The notes under the pieces are model-generated. The model ran no database searches. It was not told the origin of the DNA and worked only from the letters and a program-made list of their open reading frames with translations. Below are positions 34,150 through 45,534 of a DNA stretch of 64,000 nucleotides, in pieces. How positions within the stretch are numbered: position 1 is the first letter of the stretch; each line of letters opens with the position of its first letter. A program made the translations under genes and the position numbers. This DNA is from JANQOH01 sp965200095 (GTDB lineage: Bacteria; Pseudomonadota; Alphaproteobacteria; UBA7887): positions 3,038,001 through 3,102,000 of the forward strand of contig OZ241350.1 of the NCBI GenBank assembly GCA_965200095.1, read 5' to 3'.

Positions 34150-34755
34150 GTGAATCCATCGAGAAAAATACTGATCGTTGAAGGAGTGGACGACGAGCGT
34201 GTCGTCGGGCATCTTCGAGATCGATGTTTTCCGTCAGCGGAGTTCGAGATCGACGCCAAAGGCGGTATTGACAATGTACTCAAGTCCATCGGCCCCGAGA
34301 TCAAGGTTCCCGGCCGTGTCGCGGTCGGCATCCTCGTAGACGCAAACAACAATTTGAATAACCGCTGGCGCGCCGTTTCGGATAGACTGAAGAATGTCGA
34401 TATCCCCGCTCCTGCGGCTCTGCCCCGCGCCGGCGCGATCATTGGCGAGGCGCCCCGTGTCGGCGTCTGGGCGATGCCCGACAACCGATCGACCGGCGCG
34501 CTCGAAGATTTCGTGAAGAAAATGATCCCGGAGGACGATCCGGTTTGGCCTTTGGCCAGAAAATTCATTTGGGGTATCCCGGAGGACGAGAGGAAGTTCA
34601 CCCCCGGAAAAAGAAGCAGCGCCGAACTCCGGGCCTGGCTTGCGACGAGGGGAACGCCCGGCCTTATGGGAACGGCCATCAAGAGCGGGGATTTGAAGAC
34701 CGACGGGAAACTCTGCATCGACTTTCTCAAGTGGCTCGAGAATTTGTTCGAATAA
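34150..34755 (+). CDS. DUF3226 TOPRIM-like partner of the ATPase
   Basis: A 201-residue protein starting at GTG 34150, with no strong ribosome site, consistent with coupling to the ATPase. The TOPRIM-type signature is visible: acidic Glu11 in LIVEGVDDERVV, then GILVDANNNLNNRW in the place of the DxD motif, plus the NRSTGALEDFVKKMI segment characteristic of DUF3226. TOPRIM proteins in ATPase pairs act as nucleases or toxic effectors; activity here is inferred. Low G+C like its partner. Confidence 0.78.
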   Translation: MNPSRKILIVEGVDDERVVGHLRDRCFPSAEFEIDAKGGIDNVLKSIGPEIKVPGRVAVGILVDANNNLNNRWRAVSDRLKNVDIPAPAALPRAGAIIGEAPRVGVWAMPDNRSTGALEDFVKKMIPEDDPVWPLARKFIWGIPEDERKFTPGKRSSAELRAWLATRGTPGLMGTAIKSGDLKTDGKLCIDFLKWLENLFE

Positions 34756-34879
34756 AACCTGAGAAACATCGGGCCGTTATCCCGATTCCACACCTCGCCG
34801 CGCCGCTACGAACCGAAACGAGAATCGCCGGGCGCATGGGGCAAAGGCGGGGCTCCCGGCGGAACGCGGGTTTCGCGCT

Positions 34880-35974
34880 TCAGCCGCCTCGCCAGGCGAA
34901 GCGCTCCACCGCGACCGCCTTGATCATCGCATGCACTCGCACCCCCGGCGCCAGGGCGAGGCGCCCGGCGGCAAGACGGGTGACATCGACGCGCAGACGC
35001 ACGCCGCGCCCGGCCTCCACCGAAACCGCCACCGTCCCGTCGGCGCGGCGATCGAGGCCCGCCACCGCGCCGGGGACCACGTTGATGACGCTGACCCCGC
35101 GCGGCGGCTCCAGCGCCAGCGCGATATCGCGCGCCCGCACCCGCACCCGCACATGCGACCCCGCAGGGCCGTCGAGCCGCGACACCAGCAATGGGCCGAG
35201 CGGCGTGGCGAGGCGCGTCAGCGCCATGCGTCCGTCATGGGACTCGACCGTCGCCGGCAGCACCGTCCCCGCCTCCGCAAGGTCCGCAAAGCCGGCCTCG
35301 TCGAGACGGCTCGCAATGTCGGCGACCGGGCCCGCCGCCACCGCCGCGCCGGCGTCCATCAGCACCACCGTATCGGCGATGCGGAGCACTTCCTCGACCG
35401 CATGGCTCACATAGACGATGGGCACGCTGACCTCGCGCGGCAGGCGCTCGACGAACGGCAGCACCTCCGCCTTGCGCGGACCGTCGAGCGCCGCCAGCGG
35501 TTCGTCCATCAACAGCAGGTCCGGGCTCGTCAGCAAGGCGCGGCCGATGGCCACCCGTTGACGCTCGCCCCCCGAAAGGGTCGCCGGCCGGCGTCGCAGG
35601 AGGTCGCCGAGGCCCAGCAGCCCGACGATCCGGTCGAAGGTCGCGATCGGTCGCCTGACCTTGTTGCGCCGCGCTCCGTATTCGAGGTTGCCGCGCACAT
35701 CGAGATGCGGGAACAGCCGCCCGTCCTGAAACACGTAACCCACGCGCCGCCGGTCCGCCGGCAGGTCGATGCCGGCGGCCGTGTCGAGCAAACGCCGCCC
35801 GCTCACCGAGACTCGCCCCGCATCGGGCCGAAGCAGCCCCGCGACGATATCGAGAACCGTGGTCTTCCCCGCCCCCGAGCGCCCGAACAACGCCGTCGCG
35901 CTGGTTTCGGGAACCGAGAATTCGGCGTCGAGCGCAAAGCTCCCGACCCGTCGCTGCGCGGCGAACTCGATCAT
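34880..35974 (-). CDS. modC: Molybdate ABC transporter ATP-binding protein
   Basis: A 364-residue ABC ATPase: Walker A GRSGAGKTT (about 31-39), signature LSGGERQRVAIGRALL, Walker B LLLMDEPLAALD and the H-loop YVSHAVEE. The C-terminal Mop/TOBE domain (about 290-364) is typical of ModC, where it binds molybdate or couples regulation. The start overlaps no gene and lies 4 bases after modB's stop. Completes modABC. Confidence 0.93.
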   Translation of the reverse strand: MIEFAAQRRVGSFALDAEFSVPETSATALFGRSGAGKTTVLDIVAGLLRPDAGRVSVSGRRLLDTAAGIDLPADRRRVGYVFQDGRLFPHLDVRGNLEYGARRNKVRRPIATFDRIVGLLGLGDLLRRRPATLSGGERQRVAIGRALLTSPDLLLMDEPLAALDGPRKAEVLPFVERLPREVSVPIVYVSHAVEEVLRIADTVVLMDAGAAVAAGPVADIASRLDEAGFADLAEAGTVLPATVESHDGRMALTRLATPLGPLLVSRLDGPAGSHVRVRVRARDIALALEPPRGVSVINVVPGAVAGLDRRADGTVAVSVEAGRGVRLRVDVTRLAAGRLALAPGVRVHAMIKAVAVERFAWRGG

Positions 35975-35978
35975 CGCG

Positions 35979-36671
35979 TCACCGACCGACGCGCGCGCGG
36001 ACGCGCCGCGCCAGCAGCTCCGAGACGAACAGCGCTGCGAATGCGAGCGCCACCGAGACCAGCGTGAGGCGCGCCGCGGCCGCCTCGCCGCCGGGGACTT
36101 GCGTATAGCCGTACACCGCCAGGGGGAGGGTGCGCGTCTCGCCGGGGATGTTGGACACGAAAGTGATGGTGGCGCCGAACTCCCCGAGGCTGCGAGCGAA
36201 CGACAGCACCGTCCCCGCCAGGACGCCGGGAAGGATCAGCGGCAGGGTGATGCTGCAGAAGGCGTCCAGACGTCCGGCGCCGAGGGTGCGCGCGGCCGCC
36301 TCGAGGCCCCGGTCCACATTCTCGATCGACAGGCGGATGGCGCGCACCATCAGCGGCAGGCCCATCACCGCCGACGCCACCGCCGCTCCCTGCCAGGTGA
36401 ACGCCACGGTGACGCCGAACAGGTCGTGAAGCGGCGCTCCCAAAGCACCCCGACGCCCCAGCAGCGCCAGCAGCAAATAACCCACGACGACCGGCGGCAA
36501 CACCAGCGGCAAGTGGACGGCGCCGTCGAGGAGCGTCTTGCCGGGGAACTCGCGGCGCGCGAGCAGCCACGCGAGAAACAGGCCGAAGGGAAGGCTCGCC
36601 AGCGCGCACCACGCAGCGACGCGCAAACTGAGGACCACCGCCTGCCATTCGTCCGGAGACAGCGGCGCCAT
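35979..36671 (-). CDS. modB: Molybdate ABC transporter permease
   Basis: A 230-residue permease with about five transmembrane segments and the EAA-type loop EAARTLGAGRLDAFCSITLPLILPGVLAG, followed by RSLGEFGATITF, both hallmarks of ModB. Its ATG immediately follows the stop codon of modA, so the genes are translated in series. Confidence 0.93.
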   Translation of the reverse strand: MAPLSPDEWQAVVLSLRVAAWCALASLPFGLFLAWLLARREFPGKTLLDGAVHLPLVLPPVVVGYLLLALLGRRGALGAPLHDLFGVTVAFTWQGAAVASAVMGLPLMVRAIRLSIENVDRGLEAAARTLGAGRLDAFCSITLPLILPGVLAGTVLSFARSLGEFGATITFVSNIPGETRTLPLAVYGYTQVPGGEAAAARLTLVSVALAFAALFVSELLARRVRARVGR

Positions 36672-37448
36672 CTATTCGTTCACGAGGAACCCGAAGGCGC
36701 GGAAGACGGCCGCGGCGCGCTCGCCGCGCAGGAAGGAGTGGAACGCGGTCGCCGCCGCGCTTTCGTTCGCCGCGACCAGCGCCAGCGTGTAGACGATCGG
36801 TTCGTGACTGCGAGCGGGGAAGGCCGCGACTTCGCGGCACCGGGGACAGACGGCGATATCGGTGGCGTAGACGACTGCGAGCGGCGCTTCGCCCCGCTCC
36901 ACCAGCGCCAGGGCGGCGCGGACATCGCCCGTGCGCGCCGCCCGCGCCGCCACGGAGGACCACAGGCCGAGCGCGCGCAGCGCCTGTTTCGCATAGACGC
37001 CTGCGGGCACGTGGTCCGGGTCGGCCAGGGCCAGCCGCCCGCCCTCCAGGGCGGCGGCGAAATTCGCGGCGCTCTCCAGCGGCGGGTCGAACGCCGCGGC
37101 CGCCGCGGCCGCGAGCACAAGGCGGTTGCCGAAAGGCTCGGCCCGGGACCCGGGGACGGTCAGTCCCCTGTCCTCAAGCCAGGAAACCCAGTCGGCGCTG
37201 GCCGACAGGAACAGCGCCGCCGGCGCGCCCGCCTCGATCTGGCGCGCCAGCGCCGAGGTCGCCGCATAGACGGCTGTCGGGCGACCCGCCCCGCTTCGGT
37301 CATAGACGTCGATCGCCGCGTCCAGGACCTCGGTCAGGCTCATGGCCGCGAACACGGTCGCGTCGCCCGCCCGCGCCGGCGCCCCGGCGCACAGCAGCGA
37401 CGCCGCCGCCAGCGCCCCGAACGCGCGCAGGACGCGCGGCGCGGTCAC
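36672..37448 (-). CDS. modA: Molybdate ABC transporter substrate-binding protein
   Basis: A 258-residue periplasmic protein, start GTG 37448 overlapping the upstream lipoprotein gene's stop (GTGA). Signal peptide about 1-27. ModA landmarks: VFAAMSLTEVLDAA (oxyanion-binding Ser), AATSALARQIEAGAPAALFLSAS and AVVYATDI. It captures molybdate (and tungstate) for ModBC. Supply of molybdenum fits the molybdenum hydroxylase subunits at 61.6-64 kb. Confidence 0.92.
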   Translation of the reverse strand: MTAPRVLRAFGALAAASLLCAGAPARAGDATVFAAMSLTEVLDAAIDVYDRSGAGRPTAVYAATSALARQIEAGAPAALFLSASADWVSWLEDRGLTVPGSRAEPFGNRLVLAAAAAAAFDPPLESAANFAAALEGGRLALADPDHVPAGVYAKQALRALGLWSSVAARAARTGDVRAALALVERGEAPLAVVYATDIAVCPRCREVAAFPARSHEPIVYTLALVAANESAAATAFHSFLRGERAAAVFRAFGFLVNE

Positions 37449-37723
37449 GTGGAATCGAAGTCGATGGCCACACAGGCGAAGGTCGCCTCGCGGAAATTGG
37501 GTTCCGTCAACGCTTCGGCATCGGCCACCAGCTCGGCCTCCCGGTCGTGTTCGGCACAGATATGCCGGGCTTTGGACGCCACTTCCGACACGGTCGCCCA
37601 TGGCCCGTAGCGCAGGATCACCACTTCTCCGTCGTCTTCGACGATGGTCGGCGAGAAACAGCCCGCGCCCGCCTGGATGAGCAGGCCGGCGCCGGCGGCG
37701 AGGAAAAATTTGGAGACGATCAT
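37445..37723 (-). CDS. Small putative lipoprotein upstream of modA
   Basis: A 92-residue protein starting at ATG 37723 after GGAGGA. Signal-peptide-like N-terminus with possible lipobox (AGAGC, Cys about residue 22), then an acidic soluble stretch with three further cysteines (HICAEHD, TFACVAID). I do not recognise a family. Overlap with modA suggests an operon; a role in metal uptake is speculative. Confidence 0.65.
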   Translation of the reverse strand: MIVSKFFLAAGAGLLIQAGAGCFSPTIVEDDGEVVILRYGPWATVSEVASKARHICAEHDREAELVADAEALTEPNFREATFACVAIDFDST

Positions 37724-37788
37724 GCCCGTCCTCCGACAGTTTGCCGCGGGCGCCCGCCCCCGGCCCCGCGGGCGCGTCGGAAGCCGGC

Positions 37789-37862
37789 TGGAGGCCCGGA
37801 CCGGAATCGAACCGATATAAACGGATTTGCAGTCCGCTGCATAGCCATTCTGCCACCGGGCC
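37789..37862 (-). tRNA. tRNA-Cys (GCA)
   Basis: A 74-base cloverleaf on the minus strand: acceptor stem GGCCCGG/CCGGGCC, anticodon loop CTGCAAA with anticodon GCA, T-arm with GGTTCGATTCC and encoded CCA at the 3' end (37791-37789). Upstream of the lipoprotein-modABC operon. Confidence 0.95.
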
Positions 37863-38003
37863 CGCGCGGCAGCGCCAGCGTGCGCTCTCAATAGGGCGCG
37901 CGGCCGGGGCGGTCAAGCGGATTGCCGCCGCCGCGGCGGGACTCTATATCAAGCGGGACATGGCGCGACGCCACGGCTCGCCGCGCGCCGGAGTGTGCGA
38001 ACG

Positions 38004-38669
38004 ATGCCCGATTTCGAGACCATGCGCGCGCATATGGTCGCTTGCCAGATCAGGCCGAACAAGGTCGCCGACCCGCGTCTCGTCGACGCCCTGGCGCAGG
38101 TCCCGCGCGAGCGCTTCGTGTCCGAAAGCCGCCGCGCCGTCGCCTATGTCGACGAGGACCTCGAGGTCGCGCCGGGGCGCTATCTCATGGAGCCGGCGGT
38201 CTTCGCCCGCCTGATCGCCGAAACGCCGGTCGGCGGCGGCGACACGGTGCTCGATGTTGGCTGCGCAAGCGGCTACTCGACGGCGGTTCTCGGCCTCGTG
38301 GCGGCGTCCGCCATCGGCATCGAACCCGACCCCGGCCTCGCGGCGCGCGCGGGCGACCTGCTCGCCGAACTCGGCATCGACAACGCCACCGTCGTCAACC
38401 GCCCCCTCGAGGAGGGCTACCCCGACCAGGCCCCCTACGATGTCATCTTTCTGGGCGGCGCCGTGGACGCAGCGCCGGAAACGCTGTCGGACCAGCTCGC
38501 CGAAGGCGGGCGCCTCGTCACCGTATTGCGCGGCCGCACAACGGCGACGCGCCACGGCAAGGCGGTTCGGTTTCTCAAACTGCGCGGGCGCGTGTCGCGG
38601 CGCACGCTGTTCGACGCGGCCGCGCGGCCGCTCCCCGGTTTCCAGAGAAGCCCCGGGTTTGCCTTCTGA
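38004..38669 (+). CDS. pcm: Protein-L-isoaspartate O-methyltransferase
   Basis: A 221-residue SAM-dependent methyltransferase. Motif I is DTVLDVGCASGYSTAVL (about 79-95), motif II GIEPDP, with the substrate region YLMEPAVFARLI. It resembles the PIMT-type proteins encoded next to tolC in alphaproteobacteria, which often carry a weaker substrate motif, so repair of isoaspartyl residues is likely but not assured. ATG 38004 is used; a GTG nine bases upstream is possible. Confidence 0.82.
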   Translation: MPDFETMRAHMVACQIRPNKVADPRLVDALAQVPRERFVSESRRAVAYVDEDLEVAPGRYLMEPAVFARLIAETPVGGGDTVLDVGCASGYSTAVLGLVAASAIGIEPDPGLAARAGDLLAELGIDNATVVNRPLEEGYPDQAPYDVIFLGGAVDAAPETLSDQLAEGGRLVTVLRGRTTATRHGKAVRFLKLRGRVSRRTLFDAAARPLPGFQRSPGFAF

Positions 38670-39018
38670 CGCCGCCGGCGCCGCGCCCGGTCCGGAACCC
38701 CTGCCCTTCGCCGTCGGCGCGGCCGAACTGGCGCGCTGGCGCGCCGCCGGCGCCTGCCGGATGCTCGACGTGCGCGAGTCGTGGGAGCTCGATATTTGCC
38801 GTTTCCCCGGGGCGCGGCACATCCCGCTCGGGGAACTGCCGGCGCGCCTCGGCGAAGTGCCCGATGACCGGCCGGTGGTCGTCGTCTGCCACCACGGCGT
38901 CCGCAGCGCGCAGGCAGTGGGATTCCTGCGCCGCAGCGGCGTGCCCGGCGCGGTCAATCTCGAAGGCGGCATCGACGCCTGGGCGCGCGCCGTCGACCCC
39001 GCCATGGCGGTCTACTAG
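38659..39018 (+). CDS. Rhodanese-like domain protein
   Basis: A 119-residue single-domain rhodanese with active-site loop CHHGVRS (Cys about 85) and MLDVRESWELDICRFPGARHIPLGEL. The only plausible start that gives an intact domain is TTG 38659, overlapping the end of pcm; the exact start is uncertain. It may transfer sulfane sulfur. Position between pcm and tolC is common in this class. Confidence 0.8.
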   Translation: MPSDAAGAAPGPEPLPFAVGAAELARWRAAGACRMLDVRESWELDICRFPGARHIPLGELPARLGEVPDDRPVVVVCHHGVRSAQAVGFLRRSGVPGAVNLEGGIDAWARAVDPAMAVY

Positions 39019-39070
39019 GCGCCGGCCTCTTCTGCTATGGATCGAGGACGCGGTTTCGGGGTGGGGCGAT

Positions 39071-40519
39071 ATGCGGAAACGGTTCGGTAGAAGGGCGACC
39101 GGCGCGACCGCGGCGGTCGCGGTCGCCGCGGGCGCGGTCTTCGCGCCCGCCGCAGCGCCCGCGCAAACGCTGGGGGAAGCCCTGGCGCAGGCCTACATGA
39201 CCAACCCGCGCCTGCTGTCGGAGCGCGCCGCCCTGCGCGCAACCGACGAAGACGTCGCCGTCGCCCTCGCCGGCTGGCGGCCCGTCATCGAGGCGAAGTC
39301 CAGCATCGGCCACCGGCGACTCAAGCAGGACACGACCTTTTCGTTTCCCACGCCGGACGACGGGTCGATGGAGGCCGACGCCCCTGCGGACGAGTCGTCG
39401 AGTTCGTCGAGCTCGTGGAACGGCACCGATCCGGCCACGGTGGAGCTCCGCATCTCGCAGGACGTCTACCCCTTCGGCGTCACCGTGGCGCGAACGAAGG
39501 CGGCGGAGCAACGGGTCGTGGCGGCGCGCGCGCGCCTTCTGGACGTCGAGCAACAGGTGCTCGCCGACGCCGCCGAGGCCTATGTCATTGTCGTGCGCGA
39601 CCAGTCGGTCGTCGAACTCAACGCCAACAACGAGCAGGTTCTCGAGCGGCAGTTGCAGGCGACGCGCGACCGCTTCCATGTGGGCGAGGTCACTCGCACC
39701 GACGTATCGCAGGCGGAGGCGCGGGTGGCCGATGCGCGGGCTTCGAGCATCGAGGCCGAAGGGAATCTCGAAATCTCCCGCGCGAACTACGAAAGGGCGG
39801 TGGGCGCGCCGCCCGGACGCCTCGCCTTCCCCGTCATCGCCGGCTTCGACGCGCCGGAATCGGCCGCCGCGGCGCTCGAACGCAGCATGGATCGCAACCC
39901 GGCGATTCTCAGCGCCGCGGCGCTGGAAAGCGCCGCCCGGCGCGACATCGACATCGCCCGCGCGGCCCTGTTGCCGCGGGTCAGCATCGACGCGCTGGCG
40001 CGGCGCGCCTGGGACCCGAGCCCCTTCGCCACGCTGTCGGACACCGCCGAAATCATCGCCAACGTCACCGTCCCTCTCTACCAGTCGGGCGAGGAATATG
40101 CGCGCGTGCGCCGCCTGCGGGACATCGCCGCGCAACGTCGGCGCGAGCTGGACACAGCCCGCCGCGATGTGCGCGAAGCGGCCGCGCGGCGCTGGGAACA
40201 GTTGCAAACGGCGCGCGCGCGGGTGACCGCCTTTCGCGCCTCGGTAGAGGCCAACGCCATCGCCCTGGAGGGCGTCGAACAGGAAGCGGCCGTCGGCGCC
40301 CGCACCGTGCTCGACGTGCTCGACGCCGAACAGGAATTGTTCGAGGCCCGGGTCAATCTCGTGCGCGCCGAGTCCCGGGCGGCGACCGCCACCTTCCAGC
40401 TGCTCCGCGTCTCCGGTCTCATGACAGCCGAGGCGCTCGGCTTGCCGACCGAACTTTACGACCCTGTCGCCCATTACGAAGAGACCCGCGGCAAGTGGTT
40501 CGGCATCGGCGGCGACTGA
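39071..40519 (+). CDS. tolC: TolC family outer membrane efflux protein
   Basis: A 482-residue protein with a signal peptide (about 1-35, PAQTLGEALAQAYMTNPRL). Two long helical repeats (about 95-210, 305-410) contain the type I secretion TolC patterns RISQDVYPFG, ATRDRFHVGEVTRTDVSQAEARV and EQEAAVGARTVLDVLDAEQELFEARV. A Ser-rich loop (about residues 107-115, SSSSSSS) is an unusual low-complexity insert. Forms the outer-membrane channel for efflux or type I secretion. Confidence 0.92.
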   Translation: MRKRFGRRATGATAAVAVAAGAVFAPAAAPAQTLGEALAQAYMTNPRLLSERAALRATDEDVAVALAGWRPVIEAKSSIGHRRLKQDTTFSFPTPDDGSMEADAPADESSSSSSSWNGTDPATVELRISQDVYPFGVTVARTKAAEQRVVAARARLLDVEQQVLADAAEAYVIVVRDQSVVELNANNEQVLERQLQATRDRFHVGEVTRTDVSQAEARVADARASSIEAEGNLEISRANYERAVGAPPGRLAFPVIAGFDAPESAAAALERSMDRNPAILSAAALESAARRDIDIARAALLPRVSIDALARRAWDPSPFATLSDTAEIIANVTVPLYQSGEEYARVRRLRDIAAQRRRELDTARRDVREAAARRWEQLQTARARVTAFRASVEANAIALEGVEQEAAVGARTVLDVLDAEQELFEARVNLVRAESRAATATFQLLRVSGLMTAEALGLPTELYDPVAHYEETRGKWFGIGGD

Positions 40520-40538
40520 ACGCGCCTGAGGAGTCACG

Positions 40539-41057
40539 ATGACGGCGAAGGACGAAAACCCGCGGGAAGCGTCGATGGAAGAAGTCCTTTCGTCGATCCG
40601 GAGAATCATCTCGGCCGACGGCGCGGCCGGCGAGAAGCTCACGCCCGACCGCGCATGGGCCGATCCGCCCACAGCGCCCCACGCCGGCGAGCCTTGGCTG
40701 GACCTCCCGTCCGCGGAGACGGAGCGGGCGGCGCCGGACGCCGGACCTCCCGGCTCCGATCCGGAGCCCGACGCGGCGGCGCCTGCGCCGGAAACGGCGG
40801 AGACCGACGCCGACGAGTCCGCAGGGCTGCTCTCGAAGGCGGCCGAAACCGCCTCTATCGACGCCCTGGCGCGCGTGGCGGCGCCGCAACCGGCAGCGGA
40901 GTCCGCCCCCGACGACGACGCGCAACGGGCGCGGCGACTCGCCGCCGACCTGCTCCGGCCCCTGCTGCGCGAATGGCTCGACGCCAACCTGCCGGCGATG
41001 GTCGAAGACATCGTGCGGACCGAGGTGCGCCGCCTGGCGGAGCGCGCGCGACGCTGA
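40539..41057 (+). CDS. PopZ-like DUF2497 protein
   Basis: A 172-residue protein with the conserved N-terminal helix REASMEEVLSSIRRIISAD (residues 9-27), a Pro/Ala/Asp/Glu-rich disordered middle and the conserved C-terminal helices (LAADLLRPLLREWLDANLPA, IVRTEVRRLAERAR). This is the layout of Caulobacter PopZ, the polar organising protein that condenses at cell poles and tethers the centromere. The tolC-popZ-valS order is typical of alphaproteobacteria. Confidence 0.88.
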   Translation: MTAKDENPREASMEEVLSSIRRIISADGAAGEKLTPDRAWADPPTAPHAGEPWLDLPSAETERAAPDAGPPGSDPEPDAAAPAPETAETDADESAGLLSKAAETASIDALARVAAPQPAAESAPDDDAQRARRLAADLLRPLLREWLDANLPAMVEDIVRTEVRRLAERARR

Positions 41058-41105
41058 CGCGCGCCCGCGCCCCTTCCTCCGTTGTCGTTGCCTGCGGATC
41101 GACCG

Positions 41106-43730
<2,625 letters not shown>

Positions 43731-43815
43731 CTCGCGCGGCGCTCCGCCGCGGTTCTTGAAGCCGTCGCCGAAGGCGTTATGCTCCGCGCCGCAAGATGGC
43801 GCAGGAGGGCTGGGA

Positions 43816-45534
43816 ATGAGCCGAATCGACAAGAGCAAACTGCCGAGCCGGCATGCCACAGAAGGCCCCGAACGGGCGCCTCACCGCGCCTTCTATTACG
43901 CGATGGGACTCACCGACAAGGAAATCCACCAGCCCTTCGTCGGCGTGGCGAGCACCTGGAACGAAACCGCCCCGTGCAACATCACGCTCCGGCGCCAGGC
44001 GCAGGCGGTCAAGCGCGGGGTCACCTTCGCCGGCGGCACGCCGCGCGAATTCACCACCATCACCGTCACCGACGGCATTGCCATGGGGCACCAGGGCATG
44101 AAGGCGTCGCTGGTCAGCCGCGAAGCCATCGCCGATACGGTGGAGCTCTGCGTCCGCGGCCACGCCTATGACGGCCTCGTCGGCATCGCCGGCTGCGACA
44201 AGTCGTTGCCAGCGATGATGATGGCGATGCTGCGTCTCAATGTCCCCGGCGTTTTCATCTATGGCGGGTCGATCCTTCCCGGCAAATTCAAGGGCCGCGA
44301 CGTCACGGTGCAGGATGTCTTCGAGGCCGTGGGGCGGCACTCCGCCGGCGAGATGAACGATGACGAGCTCGGCGCCCTGGAGCGCGTCGCCTGCCCGTCC
44401 GGCGGGTCGTGCGGCGGCCAGTTCACCGCCAACACCATGGCCTGCGTGGCCGAGGCCATCGGCCTCGCGCTGCCCAACTCCACCGCCATGCCGGCGCCTT
44501 ACGAAAGCCGCGACGAATATGCCGACGCCGCCGGGCGCGCCGTTATGCGCATGATCGGGGAAGGCTTGCGCCCCCGCGACATCGTGACCCGCGAGGCGCT
44601 GGAAAACGCCGCGACGGTGGTCGCCGCGTCCGGCGGCTCGACCAATGCCGGCCTGCATCTGCCGGCGATGGCGAACGAGGCGGGGATCGCGTTCACCCTT
44701 CACGATGTCGCGGAGATCTTCAAGCGCACGCCCTATATTGCCGACCTCAAGCCGGGGGGGCGCTACGTCGCCAGGGACCTCTACGAGGCCGGCGGCGTGT
44801 CCGTCATCGTGAAAGCGTTGCTCGACGGCGGCTTTCTCCACGGCGATTGCATGACCGTCACCGGCAAGACCATCGCCGAAAACCTCGCGGGCTTCGAGTT
44901 CCCGGCGGATCAGGATGTCGTGCGCCGCACCGGCGCCCCCATCACGCCCACCGGCGGCGTCGTCGGGCTGCGGGGCACGCTCGCGCCCGAAGGCGCCATC
45001 GTGAAGGTCGCGGGGATGGACAAACTGGCCCATCGCGGCCCGGCGCGCGTCTTCGACTGCGAGGAAGACGCCTTCGCGGCCGTCGAACGTCGCGACTACA
45101 AGGAAGGCGATGTCCTGGTGATCCGCTACGAAGGGCCGCGCGGCGGCCCCGGAATGCGCGAGATGCTGGCGACCACGGCGGCGCTCTACGGCCAGGGCGT
45201 GGGCGACAAGGTGGCGCTCGTCACCGACGGGCGCTTTTCCGGCGCGACGCGCGGATTCTGTATCGGCCATGTCGGCCCCGAAGCCGCCGCGGGCGGTCCT
45301 ATCGGTCTGCTGCGCGACGGCGATATCGTCGTTATCGACGCCGCGGAAGGCCGACTCGACGTGGAACTGTCGGCAGCCGAACTGGCGCGGCGCAAGGAGT
45401 CGTGGCGCTCCCGCGAGAACGAACACCGTTCGGGCGAGTTGTGGAAATATGCGCAGCTCGTCGGCCCTGCCGTCGCCGGCGCCGTCACCCACCCCGGCGC
45501 CGCCGCGGAAGTGGCCTGCTACGCCGACAGTTGA
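43816..45534 (+). CDS. ilvD: Dihydroxy-acid dehydratase
   Basis: A 572-residue IlvD/Edd protein with Fe-S ligand motifs GCDKSLPAMMMA and ACPSGGSCGGQFTANTM, and C-terminal RFSGATRGFCIGHVGPEA. The length and motifs fit DHAD, which makes 2-keto acids in branched-chain amino-acid synthesis, rather than a sugar-acid dehydratase. ATG 43816 follows GGAGGGCTGGGA. Confidence 0.94.
   Translation: MSRIDKSKLPSRHATEGPERAPHRAFYYAMGLTDKEIHQPFVGVASTWNETAPCNITLRRQAQAVKRGVTFAGGTPREFTTITVTDGIAMGHQGMKASLVSREAIADTVELCVRGHAYDGLVGIAGCDKSLPAMMMAMLRLNVPGVFIYGGSILPGKFKGRDVTVQDVFEAVGRHSAGEMNDDELGALERVACPSGGSCGGQFTANTMACVAEAIGLALPNSTAMPAPYESRDEYADAAGRAVMRMIGEGLRPRDIVTREALENAATVVAASGGSTNAGLHLPAMANEAGIAFTLHDVAEIFKRTPYIADLKPGGRYVARDLYEAGGVSVIVKALLDGGFLHGDCMTVTGKTIAENLAGFEFPADQDVVRRTGAPITPTGGVVGLRGTLAPEGAIVKVAGMDKLAHRGPARVFDCEEDAFAAVERRDYKEGDVLVIRYEGPRGGPGMREMLATTAALYGQGVGDKVALVTDGRFSGATRGFCIGHVGPEAAAGGPIGLLRDGDIVVIDAAEGRLDVELSAAELARRKESWRSRENEHRSGELWKYAQLVGPAVAGAVTHPGAAAEVACYADS

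Noticed and set aside
34150..34755. DUF3226 gene as a retron or toxin-antitoxin component
   Set aside because: No reverse transcriptase, msr/msd-like RNA or antitoxin-like gene is adjacent; the ATPase pairing is the better explanation.
39369..39425. Ser-rich loop region in tolC as a possible frameshift
   Set aside because: The TolC frame is continuous on both sides and the motif order is normal; it is a low-complexity loop.
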